From: Gemmatimonadota bacterium
Lineage (GTDB): Bacteria > 4572-55 > J002
Direction of reading: 5' to 3'
NCBI GenBank assembly: GCA_003697105.1
Contig: RFFQ01000012.1
Coordinates: forward strand, 1 to 64,000
DNA length: 64,000 bases
Shown here: one piece after another, positions 27,201-36,012 of the stretch
Layout of the letters: every line of letters begins with the position of its first letter
Position numbering within the stretch: the stretch's first letter is position 1
Position numbers and translations under genes: made by a program
Notes under the pieces: generated by a model
The model's input: the letters and a program-made list of their open reading frames with translations, nothing else
What the model was told of the DNA's origin: nothing
The model's database searches: none

Positions 27201-27229
27201 AAAATATGGACGCCTTTAGACTTTGTCAA
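27201..27229 (-). promoter_or_regulatory. Sigma70-type promoter of the ctaB-act-sco-cta array
   Basis: On the minus strand TTGACA (27224-27229) and TATTTT (27201-27206) are spaced by exactly 17 bases. It is located about 70 bases upstream of ctaB and is the only strong promoter seen ahead of the array. Confidence 0.75.
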
Positions 27230-27274
27230 TATTTAATTTGCAAGATACTGTATAAAAATGAGGTACCTAAATTA

Positions 27275-27793
27275 TCAGGACAAAAAGCGCAACAACGATT
27301 GTACCAACTGTTCAATCTTACTCCGCACTTTCTCATCCACCAACACGCCCTCTTGAAAACTGGCAGAACTGGTATATACCGTCGGTTGTACCGACATTAC
27401 ATTGACCTCAAACGAAAGTACTTTCATTAACTCCGCCGAGGCAAGATAAGAACCTTGACCCCCTGCCGTACACACAATTCCGGCAAATTTATCCCGCATA
27501 GCACCGGTGGTAATATCCAAAAAATTCTTTAACACCCCCGAAAACGAGTATTGATAAACCGGCATCCCCAACACATAGGCATCAGCCGATTCCAAAACGG
27601 CATAAGCATGTTGCATATCCTGATTATACGCCGATAATGGACGCCCATCACAAAATTCAAGATCAAGATGCCGGAGATCCAGTATTTCGGTCTCAATCCC
27701 ATGCGACACCAATAACGTTGCGATGTGCTCCAATACGATAGCGGTTTTAGAATCCTTCCCTAAACTCCCCTGAACAAGTACAACTTTGGACAT
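27275..27793 (-). CDS. NADPH-dependent FMN reductase (flavodoxin-like)
   Basis: From ATG 27793 the product has 172 residues of flavodoxin fold. The FMN phosphate loop is GSLGKDSKTAIVLEH near residue 9, followed by LGMPVYQYSFSGVLKNFLD near 85 and the isoalloxazine loop CTAGGQGSYLAS near 115. The family (SsuE/ArsH/azoreductase-like) reduces free FMN or quinones and similar acceptors with NAD(P)H. TAGGAG is about 10 bases upstream. The substrate cannot be told from sequence. It is divergent from proS and upstream of, but probably separate from, the ctaB promoter. Confidence 0.85.
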   Translation of the reverse strand: MSKVVLVQGSLGKDSKTAIVLEHIATLLVSHGIETEILDLRHLDLEFCDGRPLSAYNQDMQHAYAVLESADAYVLGMPVYQYSFSGVLKNFLDITTGAMRDKFAGIVCTAGGQGSYLASAELMKVLSFEVNVMSVQPTVYTSSASFQEGVLVDEKVRSKIEQLVQSLLRFLS

Positions 27794-27936
27794 CGTGATA
27801 AAAACTCCTACGCGATAAATAGAGTATGGTTTCCAATCCCCACGGCTGGGGGAGAGAATACAATGAACATGACCGAAAATCAATGACAAAGATGACCCAA
27901 CCCCGTCCAAATTCCGGCAAGATATTATGAAAGTGG

Positions 27937-27965
27937 TTGACAGTCCTGATTCCATTTCCTAAATT
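27937..27965 (+). promoter_or_regulatory. Sigma70-type promoter of proS
   Basis: TTGACA (27937-27942) and TAAATT (27960-27965) with 17-base spacing, about 60 bases upstream of the proS start. Confidence 0.75.
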
Positions 27966-28026
27966 GCGTGAATATGGACAAAACTCAATTCTGAAGGACT
28001 CGTTTTAATTTAAGGAGTGAAATATA

Positions 28027-29511
28027 GTGGCAAAACGTAACATCACCAAACGAAGTGAGAACTATTCACAATGGTATTTGGATATTATTCGAGAGGCACA
28101 GTTAGCAGAGAATGCACCGGTGCGGGGTTGCATGGTCATTCGCCCCAACGGTTTTGCAATCTGGGAAAAGATGCAACGAACCCTGGATGATATGTTCAAA
28201 GCCACCGGTCACGTCAATGCCTATTTTCCCCTCTTCATCCCCAAATCCTACCTCAGTAAAGAAGCCCAGCACGTGGAAGGATTCGCCAAAGAATGTGCGA
28301 TCATCACCCACTATCGCCTGAAAAACGCCGAGGACGGCAACGGCGTGATGGTTGACCCCACCGCAAAATTGGAAGAGGAACTCATCGTCCGCCCAACCTC
28401 TGAAACAATGATCTGGAGTGTGTACAAAAACTGGATTCAATCCTACCGCGACCTCCCTATCCTGATCAATCAATGGGCAAATGTAGTCCGGTGGGAAATG
28501 CGCACTCGCCTCTTTTTGCGTACCGCCGAATTCCTGTGGCAAGAGGGTCACACGGCACATCGCACCTACGAGGAAGCGGAAGAAGAAACCCTTCGTATGT
28601 TGAATGTCTATCGTACGTTTGCAGAAGATTACATGGCAATGCCGGTCTTTACCGGACGAAAAACCGAAGGTGAAAAATTCGCCGGAGCCGAGCATACCTA
28701 CACCATCGAAGCGATGATGCAAGACCGCAAAGCATTGCAAGCCGGTACGTCACACAATTTAGGTCAGAATTTTGCCAAAGCATTTGATGTAAAATTCCAA
28801 GATAGTGATGGCGATGTAAAATATGTGTGGGCAACCAGTTGGGGGCTTTCCACCCGCATGATTGGGGCATTAATTATGACCCATAGCGATGATCGGGGAC
28901 TGGTACTCCCCCCCAAATTGGCAAGCCAGCAAGTGGTCATCGTCCCCATCTGGAGATCCGATGATGAAAAAGCGATGGTCTTAAACTACGCGGAAAGAAT
29001 TGAACACGAAATTCGTGAGAGCGGTATCACCGTCCATTTAGATGATCGGGATGGTTACACCCCGGGCTGGAAATTCAACGAATGGGAAGTCCGGGGAATC
29101 CCAGTACGCTTGGAAATCGGTCCCCGCGATGTCCAAGGCAAAAATGCGATGGTCGCCCGCCGCGATATGGAGGGTAAAGCCGCCAAACAAATCGTACCAC
29201 GCGATGCGATCCAAGCACAAGTGAACCAAATCCTGAAAGATATGCAAAATAACTTGTTTGAAAAAGCCCGTGCGTTCCGGGATCAACATACCTACGACTT
29301 GAAAACGTATGGCGATATGAAAGAATTACTGGAAGGTGAAGGTGGATTTGCCCGTGTGTGGTGGAATGGCACTCCCGAGGATGAGGAAAAATTGAAAGAA
29401 ATCAAAGCCAGTGTTCGCTGCATTCTGCCAAACCCAGCAGGCGAAAAAGGGGCGTGTATTCTCACCGGCAAAGAAACCGACCAACGCGTGATTATCAGTA
29501 AAGCGTACTAA
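28027..29511 (+). CDS. proS: Prolyl-tRNA synthetase, archaeal/eukaryotic type
   Basis: The enzyme charges tRNA-Pro in the cytosol. The 494-residue product lacks the large editing insertion of the classical bacterial enzyme. It shows the class II motifs: motif 1 near residue 40-60 ([16 protein letters not shown]), motif 2 region [24 protein letters not shown] near residue 155, and motif 3 with [16 protein letters not shown] near 275. The C-terminal extension typical of the shorter, eukaryotic/archaeal-like form is also seen. This form is common in Bacteroidetes and Thermus-like bacteria. GTG 28027 is preceded by AAGGAG at 28012-28017. A strong terminator follows. Confidence 0.97.
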   Translation: MAKRNITKRSENYSQWYLDIIREAQLAENAPVRGCMVIRPNGFAIWEKMQRTLDDMFKATGHVNAYFPLFIPKSYLSKEAQHVEGFAKECAIITHYRLKNAEDGNGVMVDPTAKLEEELIVRPTSETMIWSVYKNWIQSYRDLPILINQWANVVRWEMRTRLFLRTAEFLWQEGHTAHRTYEEAEEETLRMLNVYRTFAEDYMAMPVFTGRKTEGEKFAGAEHTYTIEAMMQDRKALQAGTSHNLGQNFAKAFDVKFQDSDGDVKYVWATSWGLSTRMIGALIMTHSDDRGLVLPPKLASQQVVIVPIWRSDDEKAMVLNYAERIEHEIRESGITVHLDDRDGYTPGWKFNEWEVRGIPVRLEIGPRDVQGKNAMVARRDMEGKAAKQIVPRDAIQAQVNQILKDMQNNLFEKARAFRDQHTYDLKTYGDMKELLEGEGGFARVWWNGTPEDEEKLKEIKASVRCILPNPAGEKGACILTGKETDQRVIISKAY

Positions 29512-29520
29512 CAGCGTCAA

Positions 29521-29544
29521 GCCTCGCTTCGGCGAGGCTTTTTT
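29521..29544 (+). terminator. Intrinsic terminator of proS
   Basis: GCCTCGC-TTCG-GCGAGGC followed by six T: a perfect 7-bp stem with a UUCG tetraloop. It ends only 20 bases before the H-NOX start codon. Confidence 0.92.
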
Positions 29545-29564
29545 AGAGGGAAGGGAGACAATTC

Positions 29565-30104
29565 ATGCACGGAATTATTTTCGTAAAGTTGAAAAAGTAC
29601 GTCGAGGAAAAACTCGGAAAACCAGCATGGAAACAATTACAAGAACACGCCGGTCTCAAAAATAAAATCTATATGCCGATTAAAGTGTATCCCGATGAAG
29701 AGATGTTCGCCCTCATTTCAAGTGCCGTTGAGCTTACCCGCCAACCGCTCCCCGATATTTTGGAAGATTTCGGGAAATACGTTGTACCGGACCTGGTGAA
29801 GATGTACAAATCCTTGATTAAACCCGAGTGGAAAACACTTGATCTGCTAGAACACGTGGAAAACACCATCCATAAAGTGGTGCGAATTACCAACCCGAAT
29901 TCCACACCACCGCAACTGATCTGTCACCGTGTGAATCCCCGAGAAGTCCAAATCATCTATTCATCGGCGCGGAAAATGTGTCCCTTCGCACGGGGTATTA
30001 TCCAGGGTATTGCAGATTTATATCACGAGCCAATCCGTATCACAGAACATCAATGTATGCTCTCCGGGGCGGAAAGTTGCCATATCCACGTGACATTAGT
30101 CTAA
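29565..30104 (+). CDS. hnoX: Stand-alone H-NOX heme NO-sensor protein
   Basis: The 179-residue protein is the length of a single H-NOX domain. The family opening MHGIIFVKLKKYVEEKLG is present, with the proximal heme ligand His103 (ENTIHKVVR) and the heme-propionate motif YxSxR at Tyr132-Ser134-Arg136. Position 140 is Pro, not the distal Tyr of oxygen-binding members, so NO (or CO) sensing is expected. Cys139, His162, Cys164 and Cys172 form a set like the zinc site of Shewanella/Vibrio H-NOX. GGGAG precedes ATG 29565. Bacterial H-NOX genes usually sit next to a histidine kinase or cyclic-di-GMP enzyme, but none is adjacent here. The nearest signalling gene is the double-receiver protein at 31.4 kb on the other strand. 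Confidence 0.92.
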   Translation: MHGIIFVKLKKYVEEKLGKPAWKQLQEHAGLKNKIYMPIKVYPDEEMFALISSAVELTRQPLPDILEDFGKYVVPDLVKMYKSLIKPEWKTLDLLEHVENTIHKVVRITNPNSTPPQLICHRVNPREVQIIYSSARKMCPFARGIIQGIADLYHEPIRITEHQCMLSGAESCHIHVTLV

Positions 30105-30863
30105 CCGCCGGGCATGAATGAAAAACCGGTGCAAGGTTACATCCAGATAGCCATCCCGCTCAATCCGGTTGTGAATTTCACCCAACGGCTCCCAGTAGGC
30201 CTCCACCGAAAAATCTGGAACTTGCCACGGAACTGCCTTGAGATAGTAGATAATCGCCCCAATATCATAAAAACGGGTGCGGGTAAAATCCGTCTGGGTT
30301 TGCTCGACCCAGAATCCCACGTTACCCAGCGCCCGGGCTGCCGTATCCACAAACCAATTTGCCTCTCCTCCGGTCGGTGAAGGCGCCCCTAACAACAGAT
30401 TTAGCTCAATGTCGTTGTTCTCCCCAACTTGTTGGGTGATGAATTCACCCCCCGGCTTTAAAATTCGATACACTTCTGAGGGCGCATACCATTCATGCCG
30501 GTTGATCACCAATTCAAATTGTTGGTCGGAAAAGGGGAGCGGAGAACCTTCCTCAACGGGTATCACTTCAACGCCGAGTGGACTCAATCGGCGCCGGGCA
30601 ATCGGGACATTGGGCGGGTAAGCTTCTGTGGCGTAGGTCTGGGCAGGTAAAGGTTGTAATGAGGCTAAAAATTCACCCCCACCGGTACCCATATCCAGTA
30701 ACGAGGCAACCTGCCGAATTTTGGGCAAAATACGGCTTTTGTAACCCCACGCTACCGGCATTTCGACCATCCGCCCCGCCAGATAAGAAAAATCCCATCC
30801 CGCAAATGATGAGGTTTCAGCTTCCTTTAGCCAAAACTCAAACAATGCTCGATTCTTTATCAT
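30096..30863 (-). CDS. Class I SAM-dependent methyltransferase
   Basis: The 255-residue soluble protein has the SAM-binding motif LLDMGTGGGEFLASL near residue 57, the acidic loop ATEAYPPN near 79, and the substrate-region SDQQFELVINRHEWYAPSEVYRILKPGGEF near 105-135. These are the features of a Methyltransf_11-type enzyme. The C-terminal part (YDIGAIIYYLKAVPWQVPDFSV) is typical of a common small-molecule methyltransferase subgroup. The target is unknown. The stop overlaps the convergent H-NOX gene by 9 bases, and it follows tag closely (6-base gap). Confidence 0.85.
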   Translation of the reverse strand: MIKNRALFEFWLKEAETSSFAGWDFSYLAGRMVEMPVAWGYKSRILPKIRQVASLLDMGTGGGEFLASLQPLPAQTYATEAYPPNVPIARRRLSPLGVEVIPVEEGSPLPFSDQQFELVINRHEWYAPSEVYRILKPGGEFITQQVGENNDIELNLLLGAPSPTGGEANWFVDTAARALGNVGFWVEQTQTDFTRTRFYDIGAIIYYLKAVPWQVPDFSVEAYWEPLGEIHNRIERDGYLDVTLHRFFIHARRLD

Positions 30864-30869
30864 GGGGAA

Positions 30870-31430
30870 TCAAACCTGCGAATAACGGAAACAATCGATG
30901 GTGTGGTCATTGACCATACCGGTGGCTTGCATGAAGGCATAACAGATGGTTGATCCGACAAAGGAAAAGCCTCGTTTTTTGAGGTCTTTACTCATGGCAT
31001 CGGATTGTGGTGTGGTGGTGGGCACGTCAGCGAGCGTATGCCATTGATTTTGGATCGGGTTGCCGCCCACAAATTGCCAGATGTACCGGTCAAAACTCCC
31101 AAATTCATCTTGTACCCGCAAAAAGGCACTGGCATTTTGGATCGCCGCCTTGATTTTCAATCGATTGCGTACAATACCCGGATTTGCGAGCAACTCTGCC
31201 ACTTTGACGTCATCATACCGGGACACTTTTTCGGGGTCAAACTGGTCAAACGCTTGGCGGTAATTATCTCGTTTTTTCAGAATGGTGAACCAACTGAGAC
31301 CCGCCTGCGCCCCCTCTAAAATCAAAAATTCAAATAACAGGTGGTCATCATGGAGCGGCACACCCCACTCCTGATCATGATATGCTACATACAGTGGATT
31401 ATCCGGCGGCACCCAAGTACAACGGATCAT
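30870..31430 (-). CDS. tag: DNA-3-methyladenine glycosylase I
   Basis: The enzyme removes 3-methyladenine from alkylated DNA to start base excision repair. The 186-residue product shows RCTW at the N-terminus, YHDQEWGVPLHDDHLLFEFLILEGAQAGLSW (about residues 16-48, split motif with catalytic Glu), and the HTIDCF end. Cys4, His18 and the late His/Cys of DHTIDC match the structural zinc site of E. coli Tag. The start overlaps the upstream response regulator by 4 bases (ATGA), so they are co-translated. Confidence 0.95.
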   Translation of the reverse strand: MIRCTWVPPDNPLYVAYHDQEWGVPLHDDHLLFEFLILEGAQAGLSWFTILKKRDNYRQAFDQFDPEKVSRYDDVKVAELLANPGIVRNRLKIKAAIQNASAFLRVQDEFGSFDRYIWQFVGGNPIQNQWHTLADVPTTTPQSDAMSKDLKKRGFSFVGSTICYAFMQATGMVNDHTIDCFRYSQV

Positions 31431-32425
31431 ACGTTCTCCCGTTCTTGAATCAACCGTTTAACCGTCTCATACAACTCACTCAGGTCAAACGGTTTCGTGA
31501 AAAAAGCATCAAACTGCCAGCGATCTTGCTCATTTTGCAACACTTCATTTTCAAACTTCGCCGTAATCATCACTACGGGCAAATCGGTGCTGATCTGCTT
31601 GCGAATGGTACCCACCAGCCCAAACCCATCCAATTCAGGCATCATGGCGTCACAGATCACCAAATCGACATGGTGGGCAGGGTCTCGTAAAACATCCAAC
31701 GCTTCCCGCCCATTGACCGCCGTGAGTACGCTAAAACCGGTCTTTTTGAGCTTGAGTTCGATCATGTGGCGCACCAATTCCTCATCATCGACAATAAGGA
31801 CTGTTTTCCGGCGCGGTTCCAACCCCTCAAATAAATCAAGAACTTCCCGGACATATTCTTGCACCAGTTTAACCAGCGGAGACAATTCAGAACGGGCTTC
31901 TGTCGACAGCGTTTTTGAGATATTCCGTAAGTTCTGCTGAACATCCTGACCGAGTTTCTCGATCTCCAGATAGGCTTGATCGATCCGGTCTTGTCGCTCC
32001 TGAAGTCGATCTGTTAGGCGTTGATTTTCCTCCTTCAACGCTTTGATTTTCATTGAGCGGCGTAATAGAAACCGAATCTGCGTTAAGAGTTGGTCGGGCT
32101 GGAAAATATCAGTCAGATAAGCATCTGCGCCAATTTCGTACCCGTGCGCGAGGTCATCCCGTCCAGAACGGAGCGCTGAAAACATGATCACCGGAAGGTC
32201 TTCCGTCTCTGGATTCTGGCGGATGCGGCGGCATACTTCAAAACCGTCCATTTCCGGCATGACTACATCCAATACGACCAAGTCTGGATGTTCGGTGTTA
32301 ATTTTTTCGATGGCAGATTTCCCGTCATATGCCTTGATCACCTCATAATCTGTCTCTTTTTTCAGCGTTTGTCCCAATAATTGCAATAAATGGGGGGTGT
32401 CATTGACAATTAATATCCGTGCCAT
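31427..32425 (-). CDS. Double-receiver response regulator without output domain
   Basis: The 332-residue protein has REC domain 1 (residues 3-122; phosphoacceptor Asp53 in VVLDVVMPEMDG), a coiled-coil linker (about 120-185, ENQRLTDRLQERQDRIDQAYLE) and REC domain 2 (about 207-330; VLIVDDEELVRH, CDAMMPELDG, FTKPFD). No DNA-binding or enzymatic output is present. REC2 has the normal Lys of TKPF, but REC1 has YLTDIFQP, so the conserved Lys is replaced by Asp106. REC1 may be poorly phosphorylatable or constitutively shaped (inference). It is the first gene of the REC-tag-methyltransferase cluster. The partner kinase is not in the window. Confidence 0.88.
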   Translation of the reverse strand: MARILIVNDTPHLLQLLGQTLKKETDYEVIKAYDGKSAIEKINTEHPDLVVLDVVMPEMDGFEVCRRIRQNPETEDLPVIMFSALRSGRDDLAHGYEIGADAYLTDIFQPDQLLTQIRFLLRRSMKIKALKEENQRLTDRLQERQDRIDQAYLEIEKLGQDVQQNLRNISKTLSTEARSELSPLVKLVQEYVREVLDLFEGLEPRRKTVLIVDDEELVRHMIELKLKKTGFSVLTAVNGREALDVLRDPAHHVDLVICDAMMPELDGFGLVGTIRKQISTDLPVVMITAKFENEVLQNEQDRWQFDAFFTKPFDLSELYETVKRLIQERENV

Positions 32426-32448
32426 CGATGGATACCCTCACGTTAAAG

Positions 32449-34368
32449 TTAAAGTTCAAGCTCTTCCCGCAGGAGTTGTTTTTGATGTAAATCGGCATAG
32501 ATGCCGTCCATAGCAATCAAACTGTCATGAGTCCCTTGTTCGACAATTTGCCCTTCATCAAGAACAATGATCAAATCGGCATCTTTAATCGTGCTAATCC
32601 GGTGAGAAATAATCAGACAGGTGCGCTCTGCCATGACACCTCGTAGTTGGGCTAAAATCAATTCTTCGGTATAAGTATCCACACTGCTTAACGCATCATC
32701 TAAAATTAAGATCGAGGGACGCCGGATCAAGGCGCGGGCAATGGTGGCACGTTGTTTCTGCCCTCCGGAAAGGGTGATGCCCCGTTCACCTAAAATGGTC
32801 TCAAATTGGTGTGGAAAACGGTCTACATCGGTTTTGAGTTGGGCAATATCGGATGCCCACAACACATCATCCATTTCCCATTGATCTAACCCGTAGGCAA
32901 TGTTTGTTCCGAGCGTCGTCGAAAATAAAAACGGCTCCTGTGAGACAAACCCAATATGTTTGCGCAGGGTTCGCAAGGGAATATTTCGGACATCCACCCC
33001 GTCAATCCGCAACTGCCCCTGGCTTACATCATACAACCGGGGAATGAGATTCACCAACGAGGTTTTACCGGCGCCGGTATAGCCAACAATCGCCACGGTT
33101 TGTCCCTGCCGAATCCGTAAATTGATGTTCTTGAGAACCGGCTTTCCAGCCACATAACCAAAGGAGACATCTCGAAATTCAATATCGCCACGAATGCGAT
33201 CTAACGGCTGAAATGCGTCTTTGATGACGGTTGCCGTGCCTTTTTTGCCATTTTGAGGCACGCGCTTCTCCGCAATCATGCGCGCCGTGAGAACCACCGG
33301 ACGATAAACGCTTGTTGGATCATGGATTTCTGGGATTTCCTCAAAGATGCGATTCAGCCGCGCCATACTCGCCGAACCGCGCTGAATTAAGCTTAGGACC
33401 CAACCGATTGAAATAACGGGCCACGAAAGCGTCACTAAATAGGTGTTAAACGCTACCAGATTGCCCAGCGATATCTCCCCCGCCACAACTAATTTACCGC
33501 CGTACCAAATGCCCAATAGCGTACTCATTCCTAAAAGCATCCCCACCAAGGGGAATACCGCGCCTTCCACTTTCACCAGAAACATGTTTTCATCAATATA
33601 TTCTCGATTCAGCTTTTCAAACCGCTGAATTTCGGAATCTTCCCGCACAAACGCTTTGATCACCCGAATCCCAGAGAGGTTTTCTTGAGATAACGTACTA
33701 ATTTCCGAGAACTTTTCCTGCACTCGAAGATGACCTTTGTAAATCCATTGCATGGCGGTGTAAACCACCAAAATAACCAGAGGCACGGTGATTAAAACCA
33801 ACAGCGTCAATTTCAAGCTAATCAGGATCATCACGGAGAGAACAAATATAAAGGTTAAGACGGTGTTGAAGGAGTACATCACGGCGGGTCCAATCAATGC
33901 CCGGATGGAATTAAGGTCGTTCGTGGCGCGTGCCATCAAATCGCCGGTGGAGTACTTCTGGAAAAAAGACATCGACATGCGTTGCAAATGCGCGAAAAAG
34001 TCATTGCGCAGATCGTACTCAATCTTACGGGAGGTCACAATAATCGTCTGGCGCATCCAATAGCGGAAAATTCCAGCAATTATCACGGAGATAATGATGG
34101 CAACGGCGTAGCCCATCATCCGCGCATTCACCTCCAGCTGATTGAGATACTGCACAATTTTCACCACCAAAAAACCAATTCCCGGTAGTTCACCATGCGT
34201 ATCATGAATCGATTCGGGATTGAGGCTATCAATCGCATATTTAATAAAACGTGGCGAAAGCAAGGCAAACGCCTGATTCATTACAATTGCCCCAATTCCC
34301 AGCATCAACGGAATTTTATATGCCGGAATGTATTTCAGGAGCGTCTTTAACTCTTGAATATTTTTCAT
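32449..34368 (-). CDS. MsbA/LmrA-like ABC exporter (fused membrane and ATPase domains)
   Basis: From ATG 34368 the product has 639 residues. An ABC type 1 membrane domain with six helices covers about 15-320 (motif STGDLMARATNDLNSIRALIG near 115). The ATPase domain covers about 385-639 with Walker A GYTGAGKTSL, Q-loop FVSQEPFLFS, signature LSGGQKQR, Walker B ILILDDALSS and the H-loop ISHRIST. A Ser/Thr- and Arg-rich linker of about 70 residues separates the halves. It is a half-transporter that should dimerise. The substrate is unknown; multidrug or lipid export is likely. It belongs to the envelope-gene cluster with rseP and precedes the receiver gene by 23 bases. Confidence 0.92.
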   Translation of the reverse strand: MKNIQELKTLLKYIPAYKIPLMLGIGAIVMNQAFALLSPRFIKYAIDSLNPESIHDTHGELPGIGFLVVKIVQYLNQLEVNARMMGYAVAIIISVIIAGIFRYWMRQTIIVTSRKIEYDLRNDFFAHLQRMSMSFFQKYSTGDLMARATNDLNSIRALIGPAVMYSFNTVLTFIFVLSVMILISLKLTLLVLITVPLVILVVYTAMQWIYKGHLRVQEKFSEISTLSQENLSGIRVIKAFVREDSEIQRFEKLNREYIDENMFLVKVEGAVFPLVGMLLGMSTLLGIWYGGKLVVAGEISLGNLVAFNTYLVTLSWPVISIGWVLSLIQRGSASMARLNRIFEEIPEIHDPTSVYRPVVLTARMIAEKRVPQNGKKGTATVIKDAFQPLDRIRGDIEFRDVSFGYVAGKPVLKNINLRIRQGQTVAIVGYTGAGKTSLVNLIPRLYDVSQGQLRIDGVDVRNIPLRTLRKHIGFVSQEPFLFSTTLGTNIAYGLDQWEMDDVLWASDIAQLKTDVDRFPHQFETILGERGITLSGGQKQRATIARALIRRPSILILDDALSSVDTYTEELILAQLRGVMAERTCLIISHRISTIKDADLIIVLDEGQIVEQGTHDSLIAMDGIYADLHQKQLLREELEL

Positions 34369-34479
34369 AATATCGCCGCAACGTGAAAATGAACGGTTCC
34401 CAGACGGCTTGAGCGGTTTCAAAACGGCTCGTCCGCCGGAACAAAACCGCCGAAACGTATGTGACTGCGCCGTACGTCC

Positions 34480-35790
34480 CTAACTAAAAAAACTACGCAT
34501 AATATCATTGAATGTGGCAAAGATCATCAACATAATCAATGCGACAAAGCCGACCGTTTGCCAAAACACCTTGCTTTGTACACTCAGTGGGCGGCGAATG
34601 ACACTCTCAATCAGCAAAATCAAAAGGTGACCGCCATCCAGCGCGGGGATCGGTAGCAGATTCAAAATAGCAAGGTTGATGCTTAGCAACGCCATAAATC
34701 GCAATAATTCAAACAGCCCGTACCGGGCAGAATCCCCTGCCGCTTGAAAGATCAGAATGGGACCCCCGACATTATCAGCGCCGACTTTCCCGGTGACCAA
34801 CATACCCAAAAATTTGTAGATCATGGTACTGACGCCGACAAATTCTGCCGTTGCGACCTTAAACGCCTCCCCCACCGGTAACTTTTTGGTAATGGTGGGT
34901 GGTGAAATGCCGATCAAGCCGATCTGCTTGGTTTCCGTACCGTCTTCATTCGCGGGTGCCAACTGGGAAATCGGGGTGATGGTAGCGGACATCATTTGAT
35001 CGCCCCGAACCCACGTAATTTCCAACGGAACTTTAGGGCTACCATGAATAATCTCAACCATTTCACGCCAACTTTCAACCGGCTCATCTTCAATTTGGAT
35101 GATGCGATCCCCCGGTCGCATTCCCGCTTTTTGGGCTGGTTTACCAGTAATGATCCGCCCAACCACTGCCGGAGTTCGCGGCTCAAATCCCAGCGAATAG
35201 CGGTTTGTACTATCATTTTTTTCCGGTTGGTACACAATCGAGACGACCTGATCCCCCCGTTCGACCTTGAACGTCATGGGTTGGTCTAACTTGGTGGAAA
35301 CGATTTTGGTCAGGTCGTGCCAATCTGCCACCGGTTGGCCATCAATCGCCACCACCCGGTCTCCAGAAACCAGCCCCGCCTGTTCCGCCACCGATTGCGG
35401 CGTCACGTCAATCACGGATTCCGACGTGCTAAATCCGACATAAGCAAAAATGAAAAAGTAAAGAGCAAACCCCAAAGCAAAATTCATCGCCACGCCGGCA
35501 AAAAAGACAATAAACCGCTGCCACGCCGGTTTAGAGGCAAGCTCATCTTCCGCACCCGTCGCTTCTTCTGGGTTCTCACCCTTCATTTTAACATAACCCC
35601 CAAAGGGAATCCATGATAAAATATATTCGGTTTCGGCGCGCCGGAAAAGGGTTATCGCTTTGGGAGGAAAACCAATGGAAAACTCTTCAACAGCAACCTT
35701 GAACGCCTTTGCCGCCATAAAATGACCAAGTTCGTGGATAAACACAAGCACACCGAACACAAAGAGTCCGGCAAAAAGGGTAATCAACAT
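34480..35790 (-). CDS. rseP: Site-2 zinc metalloprotease RseP-like
   Basis: The 436-residue membrane protease has the active-site helix VFIHELGHFMAAK (HExxH at about residues 17-21), two PDZ domains (about 110-205 and 205-290; SVAEQAGLVSGDRVVAIDGQP and KAGMRPGDRIIQIEDEP), and the second active-site motif NLLPIPALDGGHLL near residue 385. RseP cuts anti-sigma factors and signal-peptide remnants inside the membrane, controlling envelope stress responses. The start at 35790 is chosen because GGAGAG precedes it at the right spacing. It is transcribed from its own promoter, divergent from the M48 gene. Confidence 0.93.
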   Translation of the reverse strand: MLITLFAGLFVFGVLVFIHELGHFMAAKAFKVAVEEFSIGFPPKAITLFRRAETEYILSWIPFGGYVKMKGENPEEATGAEDELASKPAWQRFIVFFAGVAMNFALGFALYFFIFAYVGFSTSESVIDVTPQSVAEQAGLVSGDRVVAIDGQPVADWHDLTKIVSTKLDQPMTFKVERGDQVVSIVYQPEKNDSTNRYSLGFEPRTPAVVGRIITGKPAQKAGMRPGDRIIQIEDEPVESWREMVEIIHGSPKVPLEITWVRGDQMMSATITPISQLAPANEDGTETKQIGLIGISPPTITKKLPVGEAFKVATAEFVGVSTMIYKFLGMLVTGKVGADNVGGPILIFQAAGDSARYGLFELLRFMALLSINLAILNLLPIPALDGGHLLILLIESVIRRPLSVQSKVFWQTVGFVALIMLMIFATFNDIMRSFFS

Positions 35791-35858
35791 AGACATCTCT
35801 CCAAAAACTAATAAAGAATTCATCCAGAAAAGCCCTGAAGGCACTAAAACATCAAGGC

Positions 35859-35887
35859 AAAATAACATGATCGCCAAACAGTGTCAA
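35859..35887 (-). promoter_or_regulatory. Sigma70-type promoter of rseP
   Basis: On the minus strand TTGACA (35882-35887) and TATTTT (35859-35864) are spaced by 17 bases, about 70 bases upstream of the rseP start. Confidence 0.7.
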
Positions 35888-35931
35888 GGATTGATGGGCA
35901 CACTACCACCCCACCGCCCCAAACTTAAATC

Positions 35932-35961
35932 TTGATTTTTGATAGGCTTAGCCATTATTAT
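35932..35961 (+). promoter_or_regulatory. Sigma70-type promoter of the M48 lipoprotein gene
   Basis: TTGATT (35932-35937) and TATTAT (35956-35961) with 18-base spacing, about 50 bases before the start codon. The promoter lies back to back with that of rseP. Confidence 0.6.
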
Positions 35962-36012
35962 GAAGAAGGTCAGTCCTTATCCATGTTCATCCCTAGTGTA
36001 AGGAGAATCCAC

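Noticed and set aside
28102-28740. A 212-codon open frame antisense to proS
   Set aside because: The plus-strand proS is certain by its class II motifs; the antisense frame shows no domain and no promoter.
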